Below are positions 33,479 to 41,742 of a stretch of 53,620 nt of DNA, in pieces; position 1 is the stretch's first letter; each line of letters starts with the position of its first letter. Location of the stretch: the NCBI GenBank assembly GCA_039177555.1, contig JBCDFV010000030.1, positions 1 to 53,620 on the forward strand. Direction: 5' to 3'. The position numbers and the translations under genes were made by a program. Under the pieces are notes generated by a model. It did no database searches and had not been told where the DNA came from. It saw nothing but the letters and a program-made list of their open reading frames with translations. The DNA is from JANQGH01 sp039177555 (GTDB taxonomy: Bacteria > Pseudomonadota > Alphaproteobacteria > DSM-16000 > Inquilinaceae).

Positions 33479-34999
33479 ATGACTTCTCCGCCCCCTGCCC
33501 CGTCGCCTTCGGACCCGCTTGATTGCCTGAGACGACAGATCAGACGGTATCTGCGCATCGCCTCCGTCTCGCTGGTCGTGACCTTTGCGTGGGCGGCCCC
33601 ATTCGGGGATGGCGGCCTCGATATCGTCGCCGCCCATGCGGACGACGATGACGAGGATGATGATGATGACGACGACGATGATGACGACGATGACGATGAC
33701 GACGACGGGGGTAGCAGCGGCGGCGGTGGTGGCGGTAGCAGTGGAGGTGGCAGCGGCGGTAGCGGCGGAGGTGATGACAATGCTGGTGGCGATGACGATG
33801 ATGATGACGACGACGATGATGATGACGACGACGATGATGATGACGACGACGATGATGATGATGACGAAGACGATGACGATGACGATGACGAAGAGGCGGA
33901 AGACGACAGCGCGTTCGGCAGCAACTCCGATGATGACCTCAACGCGGCCCGGGGCGAGATTGTCGGCCTGAACTTGACCGGTACCGACGTCTTCGCGGCT
34001 CGCCAGGCCGGCTTCAACGTCTTGCGGCAGACCAATCTGCCAAACCTCGGCCTGACGGTCACCGTGCTGTCCGCCACGCCCGGGACCAATCCGTTCGTGC
34101 CGCTTCGCGCCTTGAGAACGTCGCGCCCCGGCGCCCTGGTGGCCCCGAACGCGACGTATCGGCTTGATGCCGGACCGTGCGACGACCAGCAGTGCTTTGG
34201 CCATGTGATGATCGAATGGCCTTTGACCACGGCCGCCTGCGGTGCCGGCGTCCGCGTCGGTGTCGTTGATACCGGCATCAATCGCGCCGACCCCATGCTG
34301 GCCGGATCTCGCATCGAAACGGCCAGCTTCACCCAATCTCCGGGGTCCGTATCCACCGACCATGGCACGGCAATCGCCATCCTGCTGGTCGGCGGCGAGG
34401 CAGGTGGCTTCGCGGGGCTGGTGCCAGCCGCGGAGCTATACGGCGCCGACGTCTTTGAACGGATCGGCGGCGAGGTCGAAGCGACGACGGATGCCCTGGT
34501 CAACGCGCTCGACTGGTTGGCCGGCCGCGACGTCGACATCGTGAATATGAGCCTGAGCGGCCCCAACCATCCTCTCTTGGAAGCGGCAATCAACGCATTG
34601 ACCGCCCGGGGCGTGCTGGTGGTCGCGGCCGCCGGCAATGGCGGGCCGACGGCGGCACCGGCCTTCCCTGGCGCTTACTCGCAGGTTCTGTCGGTTTCGG
34701 CGGTCGATCGGCTGATGCGCCCCTATCGCCAGGCCAATCGCGGCGACTACATCACCTTTGCCGCTCCGGGGGTGAATTTGCCCCTGCCGGGCACAGGCAG
34801 CCGGTCGGAATGGTCGGGCACATCGTTCGCCAGCGCCTATCTCACCGGCGTTGTCGCCGAGATCCTCGCCGACAACCGCGCGCGCGACGCCGCCGGCGTG
34901 ATCCGGACATTGCAGTCGAGCGCCCTTGATCTCGGCTCACCCGGACGGGATGCTGTCTTCGGCTGGGGCCTGCCCCGCTATCAGCCGAGTTGCCAGTAG
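33479..34999 (+). CDS. Secreted S8 (subtilisin-like) serine protease with poly-Asp blocks
   Basis: A 506-residue exported protease. An N-terminal basic segment and hydrophobic helix ('IASVSLVVTFAWAAPFG') act as signal peptide or anchor. Two acidic blocks (codons 55-76 and 105-143) flank a Gly/Ser linker. A linking domain (about 150-250) precedes the catalytic domain with Asp264 in 'VGVVDTGIN', His295 in 'DHGTAIA' and Ser449 in 'SGTSFAS', so the triad is intact. The cysteine pair in 'GPCDDQQCFG' may form a disulfide. ATG 33479 follows AGGATG. It is divergent from the sigma/anti-sigma genes and shares their promoter motif. The acidic blocks may bind calcium; the target is unknown. Confidence 0.9.
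   Translation: MTSPPPAPSPSDPLDCLRRQIRRYLRIASVSLVVTFAWAAPFGDGGLDIVAAHADDDDEDDDDDDDDDDDDDDDDDGGSSGGGGGGSSGGGSGGSGGGDDNAGGDDDDDDDDDDDDDDDDDDDDDDDDDEDDDDDDDEEAEDDSAFGSNSDDDLNAARGEIVGLNLTGTDVFAARQAGFNVLRQTNLPNLGLTVTVLSATPGTNPFVPLRALRTSRPGALVAPNATYRLDAGPCDDQQCFGHVMIEWPLTTAACGAGVRVGVVDTGINRADPMLAGSRIETASFTQSPGSVSTDHGTAIAILLVGGEAGGFAGLVPAAELYGADVFERIGGEVEATTDALVNALDWLAGRDVDIVNMSLSGPNHPLLEAAINALTARGVLVVAAAGNGGPTAAPAFPGAYSQVLSVSAVDRLMRPYRQANRGDYITFAAPGVNLPLPGTGSRSEWSGTSFASAYLTGVVAEILADNRARDAAGVIRTLQSSALDLGSPGRDAVFGWGLPRYQPSCQ
33641..33907 (+). repeat. GAC/GAT low-complexity tracts with an 18-base tandem unit
   Basis: Two coding tracts of almost pure GAY codons (33641-33706, 22 codons; 33791-33907, 39 codons including Glu and Ala) are split by a Gly/Ser linker. 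Within the second tract the unit GACGATGATGATGACGAC is repeated exactly three times at 33794-33847, with a degenerate fourth. Identity at synonymous sites points to recent replication slippage, so the tract length may vary between strains. Confidence 0.9.
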
Positions 35000-35019
35000 T
35001 CGAGACCCAGGATAATCGG

Positions 35020-35643
35020 ATGACCGCCACCATCGAATACTTCTATGTCGCCCATTCGGCCTTTGCCTTTCTGGGCTCAGCCAAATTGATGGAGATTGCC
35101 CAGGTGACCGGGCGGCGCATCGTGCACCATCCGATTGACCTGCATCGGGTCATGGCGGCGCAGAACATCACCGCCTTCAGCGACCGCGACGCCGCCCATA
35201 TTCGTTATTACTTCCGGCGCGAGATCTGGCGCTGGGCGGAGTATCGGGGGGTTGAGATCAGTGACACCCGCCCGACCCATCACAGCAACGATTACGGCCT
35301 GGCGAACCGCGTGCTGATCGCATCGGTCGCGGCAGGCGGCGATACGGACGCGTTGGCCCACGCCTTCCTCGTAGGTCATTGGCGTGACGATGCGGACCTG
35401 GCCGATTCTGAGACCCTGGCGCGCCTGACGCGTAAAACCGGCGGCGACCCCGAAAGACTGCTGACCGACGCGGCGAGCCGTGCCGTCGCCGACCAGTACG
35501 AGGCCAACACGCAAGAGGCCATCCGGCGCAAGGTTTTTGGCTCGCCGACCTATGTCGTCGATGGCGACATGTTCTATGGCCAGGACCATCTGGAACTGGT
35601 CGAGCGCGCCTGCCGGCAGCCCTTCGGCCCGTCGCCCGCTTAG
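35020..35643 (+). CDS. DsbA-fold 2-hydroxychromene-2-carboxylate isomerase-like protein
   Basis: A 207-residue protein of the NahD/GST-kappa branch of the DsbA family. The usual CxxC is absent. The N-terminal 'IEYFYVAHSAFAFLGS' has Ser in the active-site position, and 'RKVFGSPTYVVDGDMFYGQDHLELVE' is the family's C-terminal signature including the cis-proline. Such enzymes isomerise hydroxychromene carboxylates with glutathione in aromatic breakdown, but many homologues have other roles. ATG 35020 follows AGGATAA, 20 bp after the protease gene. No other aromatic-degradation genes are near, so function is open. Confidence 0.85.
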   Translation: MTATIEYFYVAHSAFAFLGSAKLMEIAQVTGRRIVHHPIDLHRVMAAQNITAFSDRDAAHIRYYFRREIWRWAEYRGVEISDTRPTHHSNDYGLANRVLIASVAAGGDTDALAHAFLVGHWRDDADLADSETLARLTRKTGGDPERLLTDAASRAVADQYEANTQEAIRRKVFGSPTYVVDGDMFYGQDHLELVERACRQPFGPSPA

Positions 35644-35722
35644 TGCTTCTCGCAACCAGTTAGGCGCGACAGAGCAATTGCGTTGCCGCGCGAGTGGCCG
35701 TAGGCTGTGATCACGGTTGTGA

Positions 35723-35736
35723 ACGATAATTATCGT
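35723..35736. promoter_or_regulatory. 14-base perfect palindrome ACGATAATTATCGT
   Basis: A perfect AT-rich palindrome in the 208 bp control region (35644-35851) before the GntR gene. It includes the GTG at 35735 of a longer reading frame, which argues that this stretch is regulatory and not coding. It may be the autoregulatory GntR site. GATAAT halves also resemble Fur-type boxes, though without the usual central base. Confidence 0.45.
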
Positions 35737-35803
35737 GGCGGTAGTTGCGGGGGGCTTCCTACTTGCCGAAATCGATCGCGGGTTCCGACGGATTCGTGGG
35801 CAG

Positions 35804-35817
35804 CGACCTCGAGGTCG
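35804..35817. promoter_or_regulatory. 14-base perfect palindrome CGACCTCGAGGTCG
   Basis: A second perfect palindrome in the same control region, 35 bp before the proposed GntR start at 35852. It could form a hairpin in the leader or serve as a protein site. A short dyad GTGATCAC at 35707-35714 adds to the density of symmetry here. Confidence 0.4.
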
Positions 35818-35851
35818 TCAACGCGCGCGCCTGCGCGACGGGTGCAACCCG

Positions 35852-36577
35852 TTGAGCGGTCTTGCCCAAACGGAAAACCTCCCCGCCCATCGGCGGGTGT
35901 TCGACGCGCTTAGGGCCGAACTGATGGATGGCCGCTATCGTCCGGGCGATGTGCTGACCCTGCGCCGCCTGGCGACCGACTATCGCGTTAGCCCGATGCC
36001 CGTGCGCGAGGCCTTGCGACAATTGATCGCTGAGCGGGCGTTGACGGTGCAGCCCTCCGGATCGGTCATGGTGCCCGAACTGGACCTGGCCCGCCTGGCG
36101 GATCTGAAGCAGGTCCGTCTGCTGCTGGAAGGCCGTGCGGCAGAACTGGCGGCTCTAGCGATCTCGAAAGAGCGCCTGAAAGCCCTGAGACGAACGCTCA
36201 AGCGAAGCGAGGCCACGAGAGGCGAGGATGGCGCCCTGCCCAACCTGACCCAGAACCGGGTCTTTCATTTTCAGATTTACCGGGCCGCCGGTTCGGACGT
36301 TCTGGTGCCGCTGATCGAAAGCCTGTGGCTGCAGTTCGGACCTTACTTGCGGATCGTGACCCAGCGGGTCGGGACCGCCTGGGGCACCGGCGACCAGCAC
36401 CATCGCGAAGCGATCGAGGCGCTGAGCGATCGGCAGCCGGCCGCCGCCCGCCGGGCCATCGAGCGCGACATCTCCCGCGCGATGGACATTCTGCTGGGCG
36501 GTCATCCGTCCGACATCGCCGCATGGATGGGACTGGACCGACGGCAGAGCGAAGGCCTGCCCACCCAGCCCGCTTGA
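35852..36577 (+). CDS. GntR-family regulator (FCD-type)
   Basis: A regulator of about 241 residues. The winged helix 'RVFDALRAELMDGRYRPGDVLTLRRLATDYRVSPMPVREALRQLIAERAL' is followed by an FCD ligand domain with 'LKQVRLLLEGRAAELAA', 'NRVFHFQIYRAAGSDVLVPLIESLW' and 'HHREAIEALSDRQPAAARRAIERDI'. The frame is open from GTG 35735, but that part is Arg-rich, contains palindromes and looks non-coding. I prefer TTG 35852, with GGGTG upstream, and hold the exact start as uncertain. It precedes the transporter by 33 bp and likely controls the entire transporter/Hyu operon with an organic-acid effector. Confidence 0.82.
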   Translation: MSGLAQTENLPAHRRVFDALRAELMDGRYRPGDVLTLRRLATDYRVSPMPVREALRQLIAERALTVQPSGSVMVPELDLARLADLKQVRLLLEGRAAELAALAISKERLKALRRTLKRSEATRGEDGALPNLTQNRVFHFQIYRAAGSDVLVPLIESLWLQFGPYLRIVTQRVGTAWGTGDQHHREAIEALSDRQPAAARRAIERDISRAMDILLGGHPSDIAAWMGLDRRQSEGLPTQPA

Positions 36578-36610
36578 CCTGACAAACGAGCACACGAACA
36601 GGAGGCAATC

Positions 36611-38239
36611 ATGACGAAGCAAACAGAGCAGAAGGATACGAGCGCGCAATTCGCCCTGAACCGGCGGCAGGCCCTTCAACTGGGCGGTGGCCTGGGCTTT
36701 GTCGCAACCATGGGCCTCGGCGCCAAGCCGGTGTTCGCCCAAGATGAAGACACGCTGACCATCGCCATCGCCGGTGATCTCGGTGGCTGGGACCAGGATT
36801 ATCTGGCCTTCGACCTGATCGGCCTGGCGGTGATGAAAAACACCTACCCCTACATGCTGGACTATGGCGTGCGCGAGGTGGATGGCGGCCAAATCCAGGA
36901 TACCGAGACGGTGGTACCGACCTTCGCGGAGTCCTGGGAATCGAACGAGGACGGCACGGTCTGGACGCTGGGCATCAGGCAAGGCATGCGCTTTCCAAGC
37001 GGCAACGAACTGACCGCGGCGGACGTCAAATGGTCAAAGGACCGCGCCTTTGCCGCCCAGGCCAATGTCGCCGGCATCTATCGCATCATCGGCCTGACTG
37101 AGGCGGACCAGGTGGAGGTCGTCGACGACTACACGGTGCGCTTCCACCAATCCCAGCCCAGCGCGATGACCTCGCAGATCCAGATCATCTCGCTCTACGT
37201 CTTCGACAGCCAGCTGGTGCAAGAGCACGCCACGACGGACGACCCGTGGGCGACCGACTGGGTGAACCGCAACCCGCCGCTGGGCGGCGCCTACAATGTC
37301 GTCGGCTACGAGCCGGGCCAGGAAATCGTGCTGGAGGCCAATCCGGACTTCCCGCTGGGTGAGCCGCCGGTGCAGCGCGTACGGCTGCCGATCATTCCGG
37401 CCGCGGCGAACCGCCGGCTGCTGTTGCAGAATGGCGATGTCGACATCGCGCTGGGCCTGCCGCGGCGGGATATCGACGATCTCAGGTCCGCGCCGGGCAT
37501 CACGGTGATCTCCGCACCCAGCAACGAGTTCGTGTTCGTGCCCATGTCGACCGTGACGCCGCCGTTCGACAATCCGCTGGTGCGCCAGGCGATGGCCTAT
37601 GCCGTGCCCTACGACCAGATCATCGCCAGCGTCTATAACGGCGACGCGCGGCGGTCGACCAGCCCCGTGCCGCTCGACATGCCCGGCCACTCGGATGCCG
37701 GCTATCCCTACGCGCATGACCCGGACCAGGCGCGCGCCTTGCTGGAACAGGCTGGCCTGGCGGACGGGTTCGACACCTCGATCGTCATCGTCACCGACAA
37801 TGTCGAGCAGGAGCGCATCGCCATCCTGCTGCAAAACGCGCTCGGCGAGGTCGGCGGGCGGGCGGAGATCGAGACGGTCGATCCGGCAACGTTGCAGCAG
37901 CGCCGGCGCGACCGGACGATCCCGCTGCAGGTCGCCTCCGGCCAGATGTGGGTGAACGATGTGGAGTACCTGTTGTCCGTCGCGCTGACCGAGGGCGGGT
38001 TCCTGAACTACGCCAATTACGACAATGCGGAGGTCAACGCGCTGTTCGGGCAGTTGAACGGCCTGCTCGACCCGGTCGCGCGCCAGGAGATCTTCATGCG
38101 GGTGCAGGAAATCCTGGCGGAGGATGTGCCCTGGCTGGTGCTGTGTCAGCCGAATTTCGGGCTGCCGGTGTCGGGCTCCATCTCCGGCTGGGTGCAGCCG
38201 GTCGATGGATTGTTCCGTCTAAGATATCTGGAGCGCTGA
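36611..38239 (+). CDS. Periplasmic solute-binding protein, family 5, Tat-type signal
   Basis: A 542-residue SBP_bac_5 protein. The N-terminus 'NRRQALQLGGGLGFVATMGLG' resembles a twin-arginine signal, with cleavage near 'PVFA|QDED'. Family blocks include 'FAESWESNEDGTVWTLGIRQGMRFPSGNELTAADVKWSKDRAF' in two parts and 'PLVRQAMAYAVPYDQII'. The ribosome site AGGAGG is strong. It is first in the second peptide-type importer operon and belongs to another branch than the two binding proteins at 3275-6559. The ligand may be a cyclic amide, given the linked HyuA/HyuB enzymes, but this is inference. Confidence 0.92.
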   Translation: MTKQTEQKDTSAQFALNRRQALQLGGGLGFVATMGLGAKPVFAQDEDTLTIAIAGDLGGWDQDYLAFDLIGLAVMKNTYPYMLDYGVREVDGGQIQDTETVVPTFAESWESNEDGTVWTLGIRQGMRFPSGNELTAADVKWSKDRAFAAQANVAGIYRIIGLTEADQVEVVDDYTVRFHQSQPSAMTSQIQIISLYVFDSQLVQEHATTDDPWATDWVNRNPPLGGAYNVVGYEPGQEIVLEANPDFPLGEPPVQRVRLPIIPAAANRRLLLQNGDVDIALGLPRRDIDDLRSAPGITVISAPSNEFVFVPMSTVTPPFDNPLVRQAMAYAVPYDQIIASVYNGDARRSTSPVPLDMPGHSDAGYPYAHDPDQARALLEQAGLADGFDTSIVIVTDNVEQERIAILLQNALGEVGGRAEIETVDPATLQQRRRDRTIPLQVASGQMWVNDVEYLLSVALTEGGFLNYANYDNAEVNALFGQLNGLLDPVARQEIFMRVQEILAEDVPWLVLCQPNFGLPVSGSISGWVQPVDGLFRLRYLER

Positions 38240-38255
38240 GAAACGATCGATCGCG

Positions 38256-39266
38256 GTGCGCCTCACCCGCTACATCGTTCGCCGCCTGCTGCTGCTGATC
38301 CCGGTCTTGATCGGGGTCAGCGTGCTGACCTTTGTCTTGATCCGCGTGTTGCCGGGCGACCCGGTGCTGTTGATCGTGCCGGAAACGGCGACCGAGGCCG
38401 ACATCCAGCAGGCACGCGAACGCTTCGGCCTCGACCAGCCTCTTGTGGCGCAGTACCTCACCTATCTGGGCGACGTGCTGCGCGGCGATCTCGGCCGGTC
38501 GATCACCACCAACACTCCGGTGGCCGAACAACTGGCAAGGCGTGTACCGCTGACGCTGGAACTGATCGTCTACGCCATGGGGCTGGCGCTGATCATCGCC
38601 GTGGTCGGCGGCATCTATGCCGCCAGACGCGCCGGCCGGCCGTCGGACCATACCGCGCGGGTGGTGGCGCTGGCCGGGAATTCCCTGCCCGAGTTCTGGC
38701 TGGGGCTGGTGCTGGTTTTGATCTTCTATCAGGCCTTGGGCTGGGCGCCGCCGCCGGCCGGGCGGATCAGCCCCCTGTTTTCCGTGCCGCCGATCACCGG
38801 GTTCATCACGATCGACACACTGCTGCAGGGTGACCTGCCGGCCTTCTTCTCCGCCCTGCACCATCTGATGCTGCCGGTGCTGACCCTGGCCATCGTGATC
38901 ACCGCGCCGCTGTTGCGCAGCGTGCGGGCCTCCGCGCTTGAGGTGATCGACAGCGACAGCTATCGCTGCGCGGAGTCGCACGGGCTGAAGGACCGGGTGC
39001 TGTTGTTCGCCTATCTGTTCCGCCTGACCCTGATCCGCCTGCCCACACTGGCGGCCCTGGTCTTCGGCAACCTGCTGGGGGGCAGCGTTCTGGTCGAGTA
39101 CGTCTTCTCCTGGCAGGGACTGGGCCAGTGGGCGTTGCGTGGCCTGTTGCTGCGCGACTATCCGGTGATCCAGGCCTACGTCCTGGTCGTCGCCACCTTC
39201 TACGTTCTGGTCTTCCTGATCGCCGACCTGTTGCAGGCGGCTCTGGACCCCAGGGTGGAGGTCTGA
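38256..39266 (+). CDS. ABC transporter permease, DppB-like
   Basis: A 336-residue inner-membrane permease with GTG start. The N-terminus 'YIVRRLLLLIPVLIGVSVLTFVLIRVLPGDPV' is classical DppB. The transport domain has 'PEFWLGLVLVLIFYQALGWAPPPAGR' and ends with 'VLIADLLQAALDPRVEV'-like sequence. It lies 16 bp after the binding protein, and its TGA shares one base with the ATG of the next permease. It should form the channel with the DppC-like subunit. Confidence 0.92.
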   Translation: MRLTRYIVRRLLLLIPVLIGVSVLTFVLIRVLPGDPVLLIVPETATEADIQQARERFGLDQPLVAQYLTYLGDVLRGDLGRSITTNTPVAEQLARRVPLTLELIVYAMGLALIIAVVGGIYAARRAGRPSDHTARVVALAGNSLPEFWLGLVLVLIFYQALGWAPPPAGRISPLFSVPPITGFITIDTLLQGDLPAFFSALHHLMLPVLTLAIVITAPLLRSVRASALEVIDSDSYRCAESHGLKDRVLLFAYLFRLTLIRLPTLAALVFGNLLGGSVLVEYVFSWQGLGQWALRGLLLRDYPVIQAYVLVVATFYVLVFLIADLLQAALDPRVEV

Positions 39267-40120
39267 TGGCCGTCGTCGACGACCTGACCCACCCGCCGGC
39301 CAAGCGGATCCGACGCGGCGGCGACGGGTTGATCGCGGCCGGATCGCTGATCTTGCTGATCGTCCTGGTCGGCGCCGTCGCCGCGCCATGGCTGAGCCAA
39401 TGGGGGCCGACGGAGATCGACCCAATCGCCTTTTTGGAACCACCGGGCCCAGGCCATTGGCTGGGCACGGACGGCAACGGCATGGACATCTGGTCACGCA
39501 TCCTGTTCGCCGCGCGCATCGATCTGGGCGTTGCTGTCGCCTCCGTCGCGCTGGCGGTTCTGGTCGGCGGCACGATCGGGCTGGCGACGGGCTATGCGGG
39601 CGGCTGGGTCGAGGAGACGACGATGCGCCTGCTGGACATCGTGCAGGCGTTCCCGGTGTTCATCCTGGCCCTAACCGTCGCGGCCTTGCTCGGCAACAGC
39701 CTGCACACGCTGATTCTGGCCATCGGGCTGATCAACGCGCCCGCCTATGCACGGTTGATGCGGGCCGAGGTGCGCTCGCTGAAGAACCACATCTATATCG
39801 AAGCGGCGGAATGCGCCGGGAATTCCCGACTGTCGATCCTGTTCCGCCATTTGCTGCCCAACGCGTTGACGCCCCTGCTGGTGATCGCGCCCCTGAATTG
39901 CGGCTGGGCAATTCTGATGCTAGCCGGCCTGTCCTTTCTGGGCCTCGGCGTCTCGGTGCCGACGGCCGAATGGGGGGCAATGATCTCGACCGGGGCGGCC
40001 GACGTGGTCGGTGGGCGCTGGTGGACCTCCGTGTTCCCGGGCCTGGCCCTGTTCATCACCGTGCTCGGCTTCAACTTGATCGGCGAAGGTCTGTTGCAGC
40101 GAACGGGGCAACGGCGATGA
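39266..40120 (+). CDS. ABC transporter permease, DppC-like
   Basis: A 284-residue inner-membrane permease. It shows 'HWLGTDGNGMDIWSRILFAARI' near residue 68 and the EAA-loop 'IEAAECAGNSRLSILFRHLLPNALTPLLV'. 'FLGLGVSVPTAEWGAMI' is the conserved DppC block. The start ATG overlaps the DppB stop (TGATG) and the stop overlaps the ATPase start (ATGA), so translation is coupled along the operon. Confidence 0.93.
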   Translation: MAVVDDLTHPPAKRIRRGGDGLIAAGSLILLIVLVGAVAAPWLSQWGPTEIDPIAFLEPPGPGHWLGTDGNGMDIWSRILFAARIDLGVAVASVALAVLVGGTIGLATGYAGGWVEETTMRLLDIVQAFPVFILALTVAALLGNSLHTLILAIGLINAPAYARLMRAEVRSLKNHIYIEAAECAGNSRLSILFRHLLPNALTPLLVIAPLNCGWAILMLAGLSFLGLGVSVPTAEWGAMISTGAADVVGGRWWTSVFPGLALFITVLGFNLIGEGLLQRTGQRR

Positions 40121-41742
40121 CCGGCATGGATGTCTTGGCGATCAGCGATCTCACCGTCGATATCGACGGGCCGAACGGCACGGTCCGGGCGCTGGATCAG
40201 GTCTCGCTGTCGGTCGCCGCCGGTGAGGTCTTCGGCCTGGTCGGCGAAAGCGGCGGTGGCAAGTCGATGCTGGCGCGTTCGATCGTGCGCCAACTGCCAG
40301 GCCGCGCGCGGGTCAGCGGCAGCGTGCGGGTCAACGGACGCGATGTGTTCGCGATGGATGCCGAAGCCCTGCGCCAGCATCGCGGCGCCGGCGCGGCCTT
40401 GTGCTTTCAGACACCGCGATCCTCGCTGAGCCCAGCGCGCACGGTCGGGCACCAGATCGTCGACCGGCTGCACGCCCATGCCGGCATGGATCAGGCGGAG
40501 GCGTGGGACGCGGCGCTGGCCATGTTCAAGCAGGTCGGCATCCGGGAGCCGGAACGGCGCCTGGGCGCCTTTCCGCACGAGATGTCGGGCGGGCAATGCC
40601 AGCGGGTGATGATCGCCCTGGCGCTCGCCTGCGGGCCGCGCCTGCTGCTGGCTGACGAGCCCAGCACCGGGCTGGACGTGACCTTGACCCGCGACATCCT
40701 GGCCCTGATCGCCGCCCAGGCCGGCAAGGACCGGGGCGTGATCGTGATCTCGCATGATCTGGCCGCCATTGCTGCGATCTGCGATCGCATCGGGGTGCTG
40801 GAAACCGGACGTCTGGTGGAGATCGGCCCCACGGACCAACTGCTCACGCGGCCCACGCACCCGTACACTAAGCGACTGGTCGCCGCTGTGCCGGACATCA
40901 ACCGGGCGCGCACCGCAACGGGCACGCCTGTTGACGACGGTGGGCCGCTGCTGGCGGTCGAAAACGCCGACGTGGTCTATCGCTCACGGTTTGGCCGCCA
41001 AGGCCACCAGGCCTTGTTCGATGTCTCCCTGTCGTTGCGCAAGGGCGAGACGCTGGGCATCGTCGGCGAAAGCGGTTGCGGCAAGTCGACCCTGTCGCGC
41101 ACGATCATGGGGCTGATCCAGCCAACGCGCGGCCGCGTGATGATCGACGGGATCGACCTGGCGGGCTTGGGCCGCAGCCGCCTGCGCCACCTCAGAAATC
41201 GCATGCAGATGGTCTTCCAGGACCCGATCGACGCGCTGAACCCGCGCCGGTCTGTCGACCAGATCGTGGCCGATCCGTTACGGCTGATCCGGCTCGACAG
41301 GGCGGAACAGGACCGGCGCATCGACGCCATCCTGACCGATGTCGGCCTCGGCCCCGACTATCGCAAACGCCGGCCGCACGAGTTGAGCGGCGGCCAAGCC
41401 CAGCGTGTCGGCATCGCGCGCGCCCTGGTCATCGACCCGGCCCTCGTCGTGCTCGATGAGCCGACCTCGGCACTCGACGTCACCATCCAGGCCCAAATCC
41501 TGGAACTGATCCGGCGCCTGACGGCGCGGCGCGATCGCGGCTATCTGTTCGTGTCGCACGACCTCGCCATCGTGCGGTCGATCTGCGACCGCGTCATGGT
41601 GCTGTCGGAGGGACGCGTGGTCGAGGAAGGGCCGACCGACCGGCTGTTCGAGGCGCCGCAAGATCCTTACACGCGCCGCCTGCTGGCGGCCGTCCCCTCC
41701 CTCCCGACCGTATCCGAAAGGCACGCTGGCAATGGCGGCTGA
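40117..41742 (+). CDS. Fused double-cassette peptide-type ABC ATPase (DppD-DppF fusion)
   Basis: A 541-residue protein with two complete nucleotide-binding cassettes. The first has Walker A GESGGGKS (43-50), 'MSGGQCQRVMIALAL' and 'LLLADEPSTGLDV'. The second has GESGCGKS (317-324), 'LSGGQAQRVGIARAL' and 'VVLDEPTSALDV'. The layout matches YejF/GsiA-like ATPases and contrasts with the split ATPases of the importer at 1-1327. The usual oligopeptide_HPY cysteine cluster is absent. It overlaps DppC by 4 bp and the HyuA gene by 11 bp, tying uptake and metabolism together. Confidence 0.92.
   Translation: MTGMDVLAISDLTVDIDGPNGTVRALDQVSLSVAAGEVFGLVGESGGGKSMLARSIVRQLPGRARVSGSVRVNGRDVFAMDAEALRQHRGAGAALCFQTPRSSLSPARTVGHQIVDRLHAHAGMDQAEAWDAALAMFKQVGIREPERRLGAFPHEMSGGQCQRVMIALALACGPRLLLADEPSTGLDVTLTRDILALIAAQAGKDRGVIVISHDLAAIAAICDRIGVLETGRLVEIGPTDQLLTRPTHPYTKRLVAAVPDINRARTATGTPVDDGGPLLAVENADVVYRSRFGRQGHQALFDVSLSLRKGETLGIVGESGCGKSTLSRTIMGLIQPTRGRVMIDGIDLAGLGRSRLRHLRNRMQMVFQDPIDALNPRRSVDQIVADPLRLIRLDRAEQDRRIDAILTDVGLGPDYRKRRPHELSGGQAQRVGIARALVIDPALVVLDEPTSALDVTIQAQILELIRRLTARRDRGYLFVSHDLAIVRSICDRVMVLSEGRVVEEGPTDRLFEAPQDPYTRRLLAAVPSLPTVSERHAGNGG

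Noticed and set aside
33641..33907. Possible CRISPR-like or non-coding satellite array.
   Set aside because: The repeats are contiguous, in frame and lack unique spacers; they encode acidic residues inside a protease gene.
33362..34638. Minus-strand frames with poly-Ser or poly-Val/Ile runs.
   Set aside because: These are reverse readings of the GAC/GAT tracts of the subtilase gene; the plus frame has an intact catalytic triad and signal sequence.
35735..35851. Upstream extension of the GntR gene from GTG 35735.
   Set aside because: The stretch contains two perfect palindromes or their edges and gives an Arg-rich peptide unlike GntR N-termini; a later start fits the family better.
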